Shown: positions 28,940-38,331 of the stretch, one piece after another
Position numbering within the stretch: position 1 is the first letter of the stretch
Layout of the letters: each line of letters opens with the position of its first letter
Assembly: GCA_001310415.1 (NCBI GenBank)
Contig: BAXE01000024.1
Location: 1 to 64,000, forward strand
Origin: Enterovibrio sp. JCM 19048
GTDB taxonomy: Bacteria; Pseudomonadota; Gammaproteobacteria; Enterobacterales; Vibrionaceae
Reading direction: 5' to 3'
Length of the DNA stretch: 64,000 nt
The notes under the pieces: model-generated
Databases searched by the model: none
What the model was told of the DNA's origin: nothing
Seen by the model: the letters and a program-made list of their open reading frames with translations, nothing else
Made by a program: the position numbers and the translations under genes

Positions 28940-29623
28940 GCAAGGCTCATTATCATTCTGGTGCTGTCTTGTTGTTGGTTTTCTGACGACAGCACACCGC
29001 AGTTTTAGGGATATAGCGAAATCGCCATTTTCATGTTCCAGTAAATTGACTGGCTTTCCCTCTGCCTGCGTCAAAAATCCGTGCCTCTGAGGCTTTTCAC
29101 ATCTTGTGAACCGGTCTTTCTTGGCCGCACGTTATTGCGTTGAGTGCCGTTCTAAGTCCGCCATCTCCGTCTTATTGTTATATTTTTTAGACGGTTAGCG
29201 TTCTTTTTTAAGCGGTTCTTCGCGTCAAACTGGCTGTGTAGGGGAGCCTGTTATTGATGTATAAGCAAATTCCAGGCCGGGAGCTAATTTATAGTGTGCA
29301 GTGTACCGCAAAAAAATCAGAGTAATGGTTCATAAAGTAACCACTTAGGTGTAATTTGCACCGTTCGGTTAGAAAGGCAGCAACTCCGTGGTGAATGTTA
29401 TCAAAGCGTAGTGTTCACCGGATTGATTAGTGGGTTTTCTGTTGAATATTAATATACCCAAACAACTTGAAGGCAGAAGGCTCAGGATTCGGAGAGTATC
29501 TCCTGGTTGTTTGGGTAAACCCCCAAACAAGAGGAAGTTGTCAGTTTTCCGGGGATATAGCCAAGGCAGGTATTGCGCCAGGATAAGAGTGGTATCAACG
29601 CATTATCAAAAAGGGGTCAAGGC
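28940..29623. other. gene-free interval with promoter and a dispersed repeat
   Basis: Contains the presumed promoter of the diguanylate cyclase near its left end and one copy of an inverted repeat at 29451-29516. A plus-strand frame at 29430-29702 runs through the repeat and is not a gene. Confidence 0.4.
29451..29516. repeat. dispersed inverted repeat, copy 1
   Basis: TACCCAAACAAC at the left end and its exact complement GTTGTTTGGGTA at the right end enclose about 40 bp. The whole unit folds as a long hairpin. The related copy at 29861-29910 shows that it is a repeat family, of the type scattered between genes in Vibrionaceae. Confidence 0.7.
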
Positions 29624-29788
29624 TCAGTTTTCTTTGCTGACACAAATGCGGTGGTCACCGATGGTCGTTTCCTTACCAACTTCGAGGCATGCATCGAAAT
29701 AGGTAAACTTCTGGTATTCGATACCCAGTAAAAATGCGCCAATCACCAGCACGACGACGATAACCCATCGGAAAAGCTGCAATTTCAT
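29624..29788 (-). CDS. small membrane-anchored protein (54 aa)
   Basis: From ATG 29788 the product begins MKLQLFRWVIVVVLVIGAFL, a single transmembrane helix, and continues with a short periplasmic tail holding two cysteines (FDACLEVG and HRICVSKEN), which may form a disulfide. It has no family that I recognise. A weak AGG lies 13 bp upstream. It sits between the two copies of the dispersed repeat. Confidence 0.55.
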   Translation of the reverse strand: MKLQLFRWVIVVVLVIGAFLLGIEYQKFTYFDACLEVGKETTIGDHRICVSKEN

Positions 29789-30122
29789 GTAAACTGCCTG
29801 ACCTTTAAAAATGAAGGTGCGATTTTCACGCAAACCCAAAGTGTTTAACCCGGCGCCAATATATCCAAACAACCTGGATGCGAGCATATTCAGGTCATAT
29901 GGGTATAAGTAAAAACGCATCGAACGCTTGGGTCAAATACTGAAGCTTTGAATGGCGGCAAAATAATATTCTGGCGAATGCTATATGTTTGTGATTGCAT
30001 ACTTCCACTTAGACCGGGATTGCTAAAAAAGAAAGCACTGAATGCAGTAAAAACAATCATTTATTTGTGTTTGTTTTTGTGGCGGCGTTGAAAACTGCTC
30101 TATACTGAAAGCTGTATGCATC
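29789..30122. other. gene-free interval with repeat copy 2
   Basis: Apart from the repeat at 29861-29910, this AT-rich stretch shows only a likely plus-strand promoter near 30085-30110 (TTGAAA with CTATACT) for the gene at 30123. Confidence 0.4.
29861..29910. repeat. dispersed inverted repeat, copy 2 (degenerate)
   Basis: ATATCCAAACAACCTGGAT at the left and ATTCAGGTCATATGGGTATA at the right are diverged versions of the ends of copy 1 and pair imperfectly with each other. Confidence 0.55.
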
Positions 30123-30500
30123 GTGTTTTCACATCGAAGAAGAGTAACGACATTGAAAACGATTAAACGACTCCGCAAGTTCTTCCCTCTCGACTTTTAT
30201 GGCGAAGACAGAGGCTGGCGGTTTGTCATCAGAGCGTACAATGCCACAGAAGTGTTTGATGCCTTAATGTGGCGCTCTTATCTCTCTGTACGCAGACAAG
30301 ACTTTAATCTTCTCCATTTAGCCATTGAAACCTTCCAGTATGAAAGTGACTATTCAGAAGGGCGGTTTGCGGAAGTTGCTGGCTCTCACGGCACACTGAT
30401 GCGTGTCAAAATGTTGGGACCAGTGGTTGAAGTTGAAGCATTGAATAAAGCGTATTTAGAGAAAAAGCTGCTTGCTGACAACCTTTGTTCTGTTGCCTGA
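30123..30500 (+). CDS. hypothetical protein
   Basis: Up to 125 aa. LRKFFPLDFYGEDRGWRFVI, VFDALMWRSYLSVRRQDFN and FQYESDYSEGRFAEVAGSHG look like a compact soluble alpha/beta protein. The start is either GTG 30123 or, better placed behind AAGAAGAG, TTG 30153. The frame ends before a terminator, and codon use matches its neighbours, so it is probably real. I recognise no family. Confidence 0.6.
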   Translation: MFSHRRRVTTLKTIKRLRKFFPLDFYGEDRGWRFVIRAYNATEVFDALMWRSYLSVRRQDFNLLHLAIETFQYESDYSEGRFAEVAGSHGTLMRVKMLGPVVEVEALNKAYLEKKLLADNLCSVA

Positions 30501-30513
30501 AATTCAATGAAAA

Positions 30514-30546
30514 GAAAAGCCGGAGCTTAACGCCTCGGCTTTTTTG
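30514..30546 (+). terminator. terminator of the 30123 gene
   Basis: AAAAGCCGGAG and CTCGGCTTTTTT form a stem with one bulge followed by T residues. Confidence 0.72.
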
Positions 30547-30986
30547 TATCCGCACCCCGGTTTTTCTACCCCTTCCTGCAAGTGCACGGTGAGCCGCACC
30601 TTTTATCTCCATGATTCAATCCTATGCGCCAATACTCTGTGCGAATCTGGATTGCAGGCGGAGATTTGATGACATGGGTGATTTGGAAAAAGACGGAAAA
30701 TACGTGCCAGCGTTAAAAAATATGTTTTCCATTGAATAATTTGCACGCACATTCGTAACAAAATGTTTCCATTTGTAATCATATAACAGGAAATTAACAC
30801 CAACGGTATCAGGTAAGTCACGGGATTCATGATGAAATCGGCACAATAAGCTCATGAATTAACGATTTAATGTTTTTAAATTGTTAAATTATCGTGTTTA
30901 GCACTCGCCGAGAAATTGTGCAAAAATAGCCCATTAGAGCAATTATTGTTCGTAACGTTGGTTTAACCTTGGTTAATGAGGTAGAA
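30547..30986. other. gene-free interval
   Basis: AT-rich; overlapping 75-77 codon minus frames (30603-30855) share no family and poor composition. It holds the promoter of the membrane protein at 30987. Confidence 0.35.
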
Positions 30987-31355
30987 ATGGCCTTTTTCGT
31001 GGTTGTTTTTCTTTCTGTTGTTGGTGGCATCCTGGCGGGTGATCATTTCCATTCCTACATGGTTGGATTTTCATTGGCAACGGTTGCTGTTGGTTGTTGT
31101 TACTGGCTGAGCTTCCGCCACACAAAATACCCACAGCTCGCACTGCTACTGCTGATCTCAGGCTTTGCAGTAAAACTCGGCATCACTGTATTTGGTGTGA
31201 TGTGGAGTATGGAACGTGAATTGATCACATCGCCGTTTGTGTTTGCGCTGTCGTATCTGTTCTTTTCCATTGCATCTACTTACGCGTACTTCAAATACCG
31301 TGAGTTTTGGAACAAACGCATTGATGCGGTAAAAGCACGCCTTCAGGCGAGCTGA
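30987..31355 (+). CDS. small integral membrane protein
   Basis: 122 aa from ATG 30987, which follows GAGG at 5 bp. About four hydrophobic helices are visible: MAFFVVVFLSVVGGILAG, FSLATVAVGCCYWLSF, LALLLLISGFAVKLGITVFG and FALSYLFFSIASTYAYF, with a basic C-terminal tail. The shape recalls small AtpI-like four-helix proteins, but I cannot support a family. A terminator follows. Confidence 0.62.
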   Translation: MAFFVVVFLSVVGGILAGDHFHSYMVGFSLATVAVGCCYWLSFRHTKYPQLALLLLISGFAVKLGITVFGVMWSMERELITSPFVFALSYLFFSIASTYAYFKYREFWNKRIDAVKARLQAS

Positions 31356-31379
31356 TCTAAACCTTCCCAGATTTTTTAC

Positions 31380-31401
31380 AAAGGCGGCGTATGCCGCCTT
31401 T
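31380..31401 (+). terminator. terminator
   Basis: AAAGGCGGC-gtat-GCCGCCTTT, perfect 9-bp arms, 24 bp after the membrane protein gene. Confidence 0.78.
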
Positions 31402-31467
31402 GTCGTCTTTCACGCCTACCTCGCCAGTCTCAACTACAATACATAGTGACTGTAAATTCGTATACGA

Positions 31468-32990
31468 GTGGCGGGAATGTCTCACAGGTTTCTCAATATT
31501 ATTCTGGCGGTACTTTGCGTATCGGTGCTTGCTATTTCTGTTTTGGTCAATGTGTGGCAGGCCGACTACGTCAAGAAGCTCAATGAAGAGTGGAACCGCA
31601 AATCGCTGGAGAGTGTTAAGGTCGCGCTTGATTTGGCGGCGCTGGAGCGTTCTTTTGGTTATGTCGGTTTTATCCACCATTTCAAAAACTATGTTCTGAG
31701 AAGAAAAGAAACGGACTTTATTGACGCCACGGCCGCCTATTGGGAAGCAAACAACGCATTGTTGAACCTACTGGTGGCGGATCTCGACGATAAGGATATG
31801 AAGCAGATCCTTGTGGTGCAGGACACACTCAACGAATACTTCCGCAACCTTAACAAGGCGAAACTGGAATTCTACAATTTGCCGGTACTGGAACTTGACG
31901 CCCTGGTGAAGGTAGATGACCGATCCGCACGCGAGGCACTAATCTCACTGAGAAAAACCTGCTCCCCAGTATAGAAGGTCAATATTTCGACACCAGCTTC
32001 AGCAACCGGAGTAACGGGCTGTTGATGGCAGTTGGCAGTTCGTATCCCGCATTTATCATCATCGCATTTGCTTTGGCGATTTCTATTATTGCCCGCAGAT
32101 TGCTCAAGCGTGCTGATGAGGTCAACGTGTTGTTTGATGCATCGCCAGATGCGTTTATCTATAGCGATCCCAAAGGCAGGATCATTCGCACCAACAAAAC
32201 CGCGTCGTCGATCTTCGGTTATAACCAAGCCGAACTGAAAAATATGACCGTCGAAGATCTGATTGAAGACGGGTTAAAGAGCAAACACCAACAGCTGCGT
32301 AAAAATTTCATCAAAACACGCGGCTCCCGCTTGATGCTGAGTGACAACACCGAAATTCGCGGGGTGACCAAAGCGGGTGGACTGGTGCCTTTGAGTATCG
32401 CAATCACCACCACCAAAGAGGGTGTGATTGCCATTGTGAGGGATATCTCCCAGTACAAACGTCTGCAGACGGAATCTACCCATGATGGTTTGACCAAACT
32501 ACTTAACCACAAGGCCATTAAAGAGCGTCTGGATGAAGAGGTGAAACGCGCCAAGCGCTATAACCGCCAGCTTTCAGTGTTGCTGATAGATTTGGACCAC
32601 TTTAAAGCGCTGAATGATTCAGAAGGCCATGCTGCCGGGGATCAGGGGTTGTTGATGGCCGCTGAACACCTCAATGCTGAACTACGCAAACATGATCACA
32701 TTGGGCGCTGGGGCGGTGATGAGTTTCTTGTGGTATGTCCGGAGTTGGGTATCGAGGATTCGCTGGAACTGGCTGACCGCATCCGTCGACGCTTTGCCAG
32801 CTTGCCGTTCCCTTGGTCTCAGCAACTGACCATGAGCATTGGTATCTCGTCCCTGGTTGTTTCTTCTGGCTATTCCTCATCACAGAATATGTTTGAAGAA
32901 GCAGACGGTGCCTTGTACCTCGCAAAAGAACTGGGGCGTAACCGTCATGAGCACTACATCAATACCAAACGTCCACGCCGGGTAAAATAG
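31468..32990 (+). CDS. membrane diguanylate cyclase with four-helix sensor and PAS domain
   Basis: About 507 aa after repair. A first helix (FLNIILAVLCVSVLAISVLV), a helical periplasmic domain (about 35-175, with ALDLAALERSFGYVGFIHHF), a second helix (YPAFIIIAFALAISIIA), a PAS domain (VNVLFDASPDAFIYSDPKG, RTNKTASSIFGYNQAEL) and a GGDEF domain. STHDGLTKLLNHKA, DLDHFKALNDSEGH and RWGGDEFLVV indicate an active cyclase, and RKHD at the correct distance gives a product-inhibition site. One lost A in a run near 31960 splits the gene (RKNLLPSIEGQYF). The start may be GTG 31468 or ATG 31477. No partner gene is evident. Confidence 0.88.
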
Positions 32991-32993
32991 CCT

Positions 32994-33583
32994 TTACTGC
33001 CTGGCGCTGTTATCAGGGTTTAAGGTGGGATCCGGGGCAACTACCGCTTTGCCATCATCTCTGAAAAACGGTGTGGGCAGATTGGCGCCTTTCAGCTTGT
33101 TCTTGAGCATAAAGCCCAACACGACAACCAAAGACTTGAGGGAAAACTTCGGGTGCGGGTGTGTTGGCGGCTGCCCTTTGGCATAAGTCCCCATGACATA
33201 GCAGCGCACAGGCCCAAGTGCCGCTTCTTTGTCGTTGCCATGGATAATGCGGCTTGGAATACCGGCAAAAGGCATTTTCCTGCTCACCGTATTGGCAAGC
33301 GGGGTACGACAGCAAGATGAATAAAAACGGAATATGCCGCCGGGTTTGACTCTGACACAGCGCAGTTTATCGCTGCCTTTCAGGAAAGTAATACTCGCAG
33401 GTGTCACCTGAAAGATATCCGTGCCACCCCACTCATCCAGCCATTTATCTTCATCGCCCAAATAAGCAGCGTAAGCTTGGCAGTCATCGCAGTAGCAGAC
33501 CATGTGATTGCCTGTGTGTGGAGAAGCATTTCTGAGCGAGCTTCTACCTGACCGCATTCGCATCGAAAAGTGAGATTTGTCAT
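32994..33583 (-). CDS. Cys-rich GFA/DUF6151-type zinc protein
   Basis: About 196 aa after repair. The N-terminus MTNLTFRCECGQVEARS and the motif HMVCYCDDCQAYAAYL give a CxC..CxDC zinc-binding pattern like GFA-fold proteins; a further pair lies in YSSCCRTPLANT. DUF6151 has this layout. A single loss near 33535 separates the first 17 codons. Start ATG 33583 follows AGGGAAAGG. The family is assigned by its cysteine pattern; a reaction (glutathione- or thiol-adduct chemistry) would be a guess. It converges on the cyclase gene with 3 bp between stops. Confidence 0.75.
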
Positions 33584-33651
33584 GCGCCTTTCCCTCAAAA
33601 GTGGGCTGACGTTATCTTTTAAGCGTAGCGCCGGTTAATGTTTCCCGGGGC

Positions 33652-34789
33652 TTAGATTTGTTTGAAAGGAAGATGATTAAGGGCGTCAGCATGGTATTGC
33701 TCAATCAGGGAATGTTCGCGCAGTAGATAGTCGGCAATGGCCTGATGAAAGCCTTGATGGCGCAACAGGTGGGCAGAATAGGTAAAAACGGGCTCAAACC
33801 CACGTAACAGTTTGTGTTCGCCCTGCGCGCCAGCATCAAACTTCGCAATTTGGTGGTGGATGCAATACTCAATGCCCTGATAATAGCAAAGCTCAAAATG
33901 CAGCTTTTCGTATTCCCCAAGACAACCCCAGAACCGACCGAACAGGATCTCTTTCGAACGGAAATAGAGCGATCCTGCCACGTACTGTCCGGCGTCTTTA
34001 GCGAGGATGAGTACCAGCTGCGTGTTTTGTTCCGCGAGGGAGAGGAAGAAATCCCGGTTGAGGTATCCCGTGTGGCCAGAACGCTTCAGGTAAGTTCGCT
34101 GGTAAAATTTGTACATAAGGGCGAGGTGTTCGGAAGTCACCATTTCACCTTCAAGAACCTCAACCTGCAGGGATTGCTGTTCAATACACGCCCGCTCTTT
34201 TCTGAGCGTTTTGCGCTTTCGCGCTGTCAGCGTGGCAAGGAAATCATCGAATGATGCGTAGCCACGGTTAAACCAGTGAAACTGCACAGCGCGGCGTTCC
34301 AGAAAACCATGCTTTGTCAGAGGTCGCATACCTGTTTTGTCCGGAAACAAAACGTGGGCACCGGAACAGTCCAGTTGCGCAGCCAGGGATTGAAGCCCGC
34401 CGATTAGATAATCCGTGGCCGCTTCGAAATGGTCTGTATCCCTGACCAGCAGGCGTGGGCCGGTTGCTGGGGTAAAGGGTATGGCGCAAACCAGCTTGGG
34501 GTAATAATCCAGATCAGCATCTTCGTAGCTTCTGCCAAGACCAGTCAAACACGTATTCGCCGTAAGGGTGGAGTTTGAGAAAGCAGGGTGCTGCCCCCAA
34601 CAGCGTCTCGCTGTCAAATACCGCCAGATATTGAGGAAGCCAGCCACTTTTGCCTCCCACGGCGCCGCTTTGTTCCAATGCATGCAGAAAGGCATATCGG
34701 ACAAACGGGTTATCGTCTGGCAGCAGGGCATTCCAGGCGAGCTCGCCCAACTCTTCAATGGTTGCCACCACGCGGCATTCCAGCGTCAT
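33652..34789 (-). CDS. COG3146/FemAB-like acyltransferase
   Basis: About 379 aa after repair. The conserved stretches DDNPFVRYAFLHALEQSGAV, PCFLKLHPYGEYVFDWSW, LDYYPKLVCAIPFTPATGP, HWFNRGYASFDDFLA, RKRKTLRKERACI and FDAGAQGEHKLLRGFEPV belong to the COG3146 GNAT-like family, thought to be related to FemAB peptidyltransferases; the substrate is unknown. Two adjacent lesions near 34527 (one G and one T) break it within VFDWSWAEAYEDADLDYYP. Start ATG 34789 follows GGGGAAG. Confidence 0.85.
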
Positions 34790-35178
34790 TGCTGATCTTC
34801 CCCAATCCGTTTGTTTGTCTGTCTGGGTATATAGTGGCTGACCAGAGGTAAAGATCAACCTGCAAAGCGTGGGGAATACATCAAGAGAAAGCAGCGCAAT
34901 CCACTCATCAGTGATTTGAGCGAGGTTGAATACTCCGTGATCGAAACCTAAACCAATCGAATGTTTCAGAGTTTAACTTTGGCGAGATTAAATACTGGAA
35001 TAAGAATCTTTATTGGTTTTTTGCTGTTGCTGAAAGCAAATATTATGGCATAAGATTTCATTAACAATCTGCTAACAGATTGCATTTTGTATGACTCAAC
35101 AGTTAACAGCGTTTGCCCACGGGTTCCGAGAGGAATCCCCGGATGGGCAGGCGGGTATCGGTTCAAAAGGAATGAAAG
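34790..35178. other. gene-free interval and leader of the dioxygenase operon
   Basis: Divergent promoter region. Two hairpins stand out: CAATCTG-ctaa-CAGATTG (35065-35082), perfect 7-bp arms, and a longer one at 35114-35149 with outer arms TGCCCA/TGGGCA and inner arms GGGTTCC/GGAATCCC. The latter ends 29 bp before the ATG of the dioxygenase and is therefore in its leader RNA. Confidence 0.5.
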
Positions 35179-35814
35179 ATGCAAAACAAGTTTCTGATTG
35201 AAGCCTTTCAAACACCGGACAGTGTGGCAAATACACTGCTGCCTTACTTCTCTGTCCTCCCACAAGATCCCTACGTAGACAGCGATGTCCGATTTCGCAG
35301 CTATGCCCGTTTTTCCATGAATCAAACTGGGGAAATTACCCGTCTGGAACACCGCCCCTTTATGCAGTCTTCCGAGGTAAACCGCGTGGCGGGCGATGTG
35401 GAACGCCACTTTGCCCCTATGTCTGAAGAGATGGTGGCATTGCCGGAATTTGACCACCTGATCCGCTCATTTGCGAGTGCGACAGGGCTGGATGTGGCAG
35501 GCGGCCAGATTGATGTTCACCAAATCCGGGTAACCTGCTCAGAAAGCGACACCAGCGCGCCGGCACCGGAAGGTATTCATCAGGATGGTTTTCGCTTTGT
35601 GGGGATCTTTTGCGTTCAGCGCAGGAATATTGCCGGAGGCTTTACCCAGATCTTCTCGTCGCCTGTGGATCAACATCCGCACCTGAATACGGTACTGGAA
35701 CCCAACCAATTCATCATCCTTGATGATCAACGCTACTACCACCACATATCAGAAACGCTTTCGAGCAAAGCCGGCGAGGAGGGCGTGCGCGATGTCTTCG
35801 TATTTACCGCTTAA
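35179..35814 (+). CDS. 2OG-Fe(II) dioxygenase family protein
   Basis: 211 aa, intact. It matches the 2OG-Fe dioxygenase family that includes bacterial L-isoleucine 4-hydroxylase. RFRSYARFSMNQ is the N-terminal family signature. The iron ligands are in GIHQDGFRFVGIFCVQRRN (HxD, about residues 134-136) and a distal His in DQRYYHHISETL, with the 2OG-binding Arg probably in GVRDVFVFTA. The next gene, a PLP enzyme, overlaps its last 23 bp. Known relatives hydroxylate free aliphatic amino acids; the substrate here is inferred, not shown. An ATG at 35179 after AAAGGAATGAAAG is well placed. Confidence 0.85.
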   Translation: MQNKFLIEAFQTPDSVANTLLPYFSVLPQDPYVDSDVRFRSYARFSMNQTGEITRLEHRPFMQSSEVNRVAGDVERHFAPMSEEMVALPEFDHLIRSFASATGLDVAGGQIDVHQIRVTCSESDTSAPAPEGIHQDGFRFVGIFCVQRRNIAGGFTQIFSSPVDQHPHLNTVLEPNQFIILDDQRYYHHISETLSSKAGEEGVRDVFVFTA

Positions 35815-37029
35815 CAGTGACAATGTGAACCAATTACGGGCGCAATTTCCGGCGCTTCAACGGTCGGTGAATGGGCAACTGCCCCTCTACCTTGACGGTC
35901 CTGGCGGCACGCAGTTACCAGACAGTGTGATTGACGCATTCAGCGCCTACCTGAAAAACGGCAATTCAAATCTCGGTGGAAAATTTGCCGTGAGCCAGGA
36001 AACGGTCGATTTGGTGGGCGATGCCCGCAGGCACGCGGCTGCGATGTTGGGCGCTGCGCCTGAAGAGATCTTCTTTGGTGCAAACATGACGTCAGTGACC
36101 TTTTCATTCAGCCGTGCACTGAGTCAGCAATGGCAGGAAGGGGATGAAGTGATTGTCACCCAGGCGGATCACGGTGCGAATCGATCGAGTTGGATCATGG
36201 CAGCGAAAGATCGCGGCGTCACAGTTCACTATCTGCCTGTCAAAGATCATACCGGTGCATTGGATCTGGATGCGCTCGACAGGCTCCTGAATGATAAAAC
36301 CCAGCTGGTGGCCGTCACCGGTGCCAGCAACATCACTGGCACCATCACAGACCTTTCCAGTGTTGTCGCTAAAGCCACGCTGTCGGTGCCAAAGTCTTCG
36401 TGGATGCTGTGCACTTGCTTCCCCACCAACTGGTAGACGTAAAAGCGCTGGATGTGGACTTTCTAGCGGGCTCCGCTTACAAGTTTTATGGCCCACATCT
36501 TGGCTTCCTCTACGGGAAGAAAGAGTATCTGTCGACAATCACGCCTTACAAAGTGGAACCCGCACCCTCTGCGGCTCCAAATTGCTGGGAAACGGGGACG
36601 CTGAATTTCGAAGCGCTGAGTGCGTTTGTTGCCGCAGTGGAATATCTGGCTTCTCTGGGTGAGGGTGATGATCTGCGCACGCGCCTAGCGAGCAGTTACG
36701 ACAATATCCATCAGTATGAAACCACCTTGTCAGCATACTTTCTCGACAAACTGAAAGCAGTCAAAAATGTACAGTTATACGGCGTGGAAAGTGTAGAAGG
36801 ACGGACTGCCACATTCGCATTGCGTTTTGGCGAGCGTGATCCGTTAGAAATCGCTACCGCTCTGGGCAAGCAGCAAATCTACGTCTGGAATGGCCATTTG
36901 TATGCAGACAAACTGACCGATGCATTTGGTGTGACCGACAAGGGCGGCATTTTGCGTGTTGGTTTGATGCACTACAACACGCGGGAAGAGATCGACCGCT
37001 TTTTCAGTGCGCTGGAAATTATCCTCTAA
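35792..37029 (+). CDS. VC1184-type cysteine-desulfurase-like aminotransferase
   Basis: About 412 aa after repair. A class V PLP enzyme: YLDGPGGTQLPDSVIDAFSA, GNSNLGGKFAVSQET, FGANMTSVTFSFSRALSQ and TQADHGANRSSW match the VC1184 subfamily of cysteine-desulfurase-like proteins; the PLP lysine is in LAGSAYKFYGPHLGFLYG. One C lost near 36378 breaks it (AHAVGAKVFVDAVHLLPHQ). The canonical active-site Cys loop of IscS/SufS is not seen. Start ATG 35792 lies behind GAGGAGGG inside the dioxygenase gene, so the two are translationally coupled. A shared amino-acid substrate is an inference. Confidence 0.88.
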
Positions 37030-37034
37030 AAACA

Positions 37035-37063
37035 AAAGCCCGCAGCAAGGTGCCGCGGGCTTT
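37035..37063 (+). terminator. terminator of the dioxygenase/PLP operon
   Basis: AAAGCCCGC and GCGGGCTTT, 9-bp arms with an 11-nt loop, 6 bp after the stop. Confidence 0.85.
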
Positions 37064-37099
37064 CTTCTGTTCGGCAAATCGCTTTGCGCTGCTCGCGGC

Positions 37100-37432
37100 T
37101 TACTTGGCTGAGCCTTCGACCAGCGAATAGCTGATCACATAGAAATCTTCATCGTTCGGATAAATTTCGCGGATCAGTGGTTTCAGCTCTTCCAGTGGGA
37201 TGAACTCCTGCGCGGCGTGTTCTTCATTGATATCGTCAAAGCCAATCTTTTCAACAGCAAGGATATCAATCTGACACACATAAGTGTCTTGCTCCAGGGT
37301 ATGAACGTCTACGCGCGTTCCCGGCACGTAGTGGCTTTCAGACTCGTCACGGATAGTGATCACTTTTTTGCCTGAAGCAACAAGCGGCGTCAGCCACTCG
37401 AAAAAGGTAATTTTGGTTGGAGCGCTTTGCAT
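37100..37432 (-). CDS. yqfB: N4-acetylcytidine amidohydrolase (YqfB-like ASCH protein)
   Basis: 110 aa, intact. ITFFEWLTPLVASGKKVITI followed by RDESESHYVPGTRVDVHT is the YqfB signature, with the Lys, Thr and Glu of the ASCH active site; HAAQEFIPLEELKPLIREIYP and DFYVISY also align with E. coli YqfB, which hydrolyses N4-acetylcytidine to cytidine. A nucleoside salvage role in the cytosol is expected. It is a single gene, convergent with the PLP operon. Confidence 0.9.
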   Translation of the reverse strand: MQSAPTKITFFEWLTPLVASGKKVITIRDESESHYVPGTRVDVHTLEQDTYVCQIDILAVEKIGFDDINEEHAAQEFIPLEELKPLIREIYPNDEDFYVISYSLVEGSAK

Positions 37433-37617
37433 GGGAATACCCGAATATTTGATGCTTGGAAACAGCGCGCATTAAAGCACAGTTTTCGTATTCAGCATCA
37501 TATTTCTCACGCCGTAGCTATTAAATCAATTGATGCAAATGATCTCATAAACCGTACATCGGCTGGCAAAACTGTTTCTCATACTTTCGACTCCAGTGGT
37601 CAAGTAAGGAAGACAAC

Positions 37618-38165
37618 ATGAAATCGAAACTGCTGTTTTGTGCCTCGCTATTGATGGCTGCACAGGTTTCAGCAATGAATCTGGAAAGCCCCCAGGTCGT
37701 AGAAGGTGAATCGTTCAACAAAGGACAGATCTTTAACTCGTGGGGATGCGAAGGCGACAATGTTTCACCGGAACTGAAATGGGACGACGTTCCAGAAGGC
37801 ACGAAAAGTTTTGCGGTCACCATGTACGACCTGATGCACCTACAGGCAGTGGCTGGTGGCACTGGGTGATGATTGATATCCCCGCGGATGTTCGCCATCT
37901 GTCGCTGAATGCTGGCGAAAAAGGCGGCGAGAAGATGCCAAAAGGCGCGCAAATGCAGCGCAATGACTTCGGCTATATCGGCTTTGGCGGCGCTTGTCCT
38001 CCACCAGATGCACCCAAGCACAATTATGAAATCACCGTTTATGCCTTGGATGTTGAAAGCTTAGGCGTACCTGCCGATGGCGCCCCTGCTCTGGCTGGCT
38101 ACTATATTCTGCAACACCGTATCGGTGAAGCGCAGTTGATTGCGCCCACCAACGCACGTAAATAA
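37618..38165 (+). CDS. secreted YbhB/YbcL (PEBP-like) protein
   Basis: About 182 aa after repair. A signal peptide MKSKLLFCASLLMAAQVSA precedes a PEBP-fold domain: VSPELKWDDVPEGTKSFAVT, then [21 protein letters not shown] (ligand-site residues, restored by one C near 37832), GGACPPPDAPKHNYEITVYA and a final HRIGEAQLI. Bacterial members are probably phospholipid or small-molecule binders of the periplasm; function is unknown. ATG 37618 follows AAGGAAG. A terminator follows. Confidence 0.9.
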
Positions 38166-38183
38166 CCTTTTCACTGTCTACTT

Positions 38184-38212
38184 CAGCGCCCTAGAAAGGG
38201 GCGCTGCTTTTG
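38184..38212 (+). terminator. terminator of the YbhB-like gene
   Basis: CAGCGCCC and GGGCGCTG arms, then a TTTTG tract. Confidence 0.8.
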
Positions 38213-38331
38213 TTTCATATCAGTTTGCTCACGGTATTTTAATGTCACAGAACCGGATAAGCGGGTATTTACACTCAACCTGAATGCGCTACCTTTTAGC
38301 TTCATTGCGTTTTCAGGAAGAAACCATCGAT

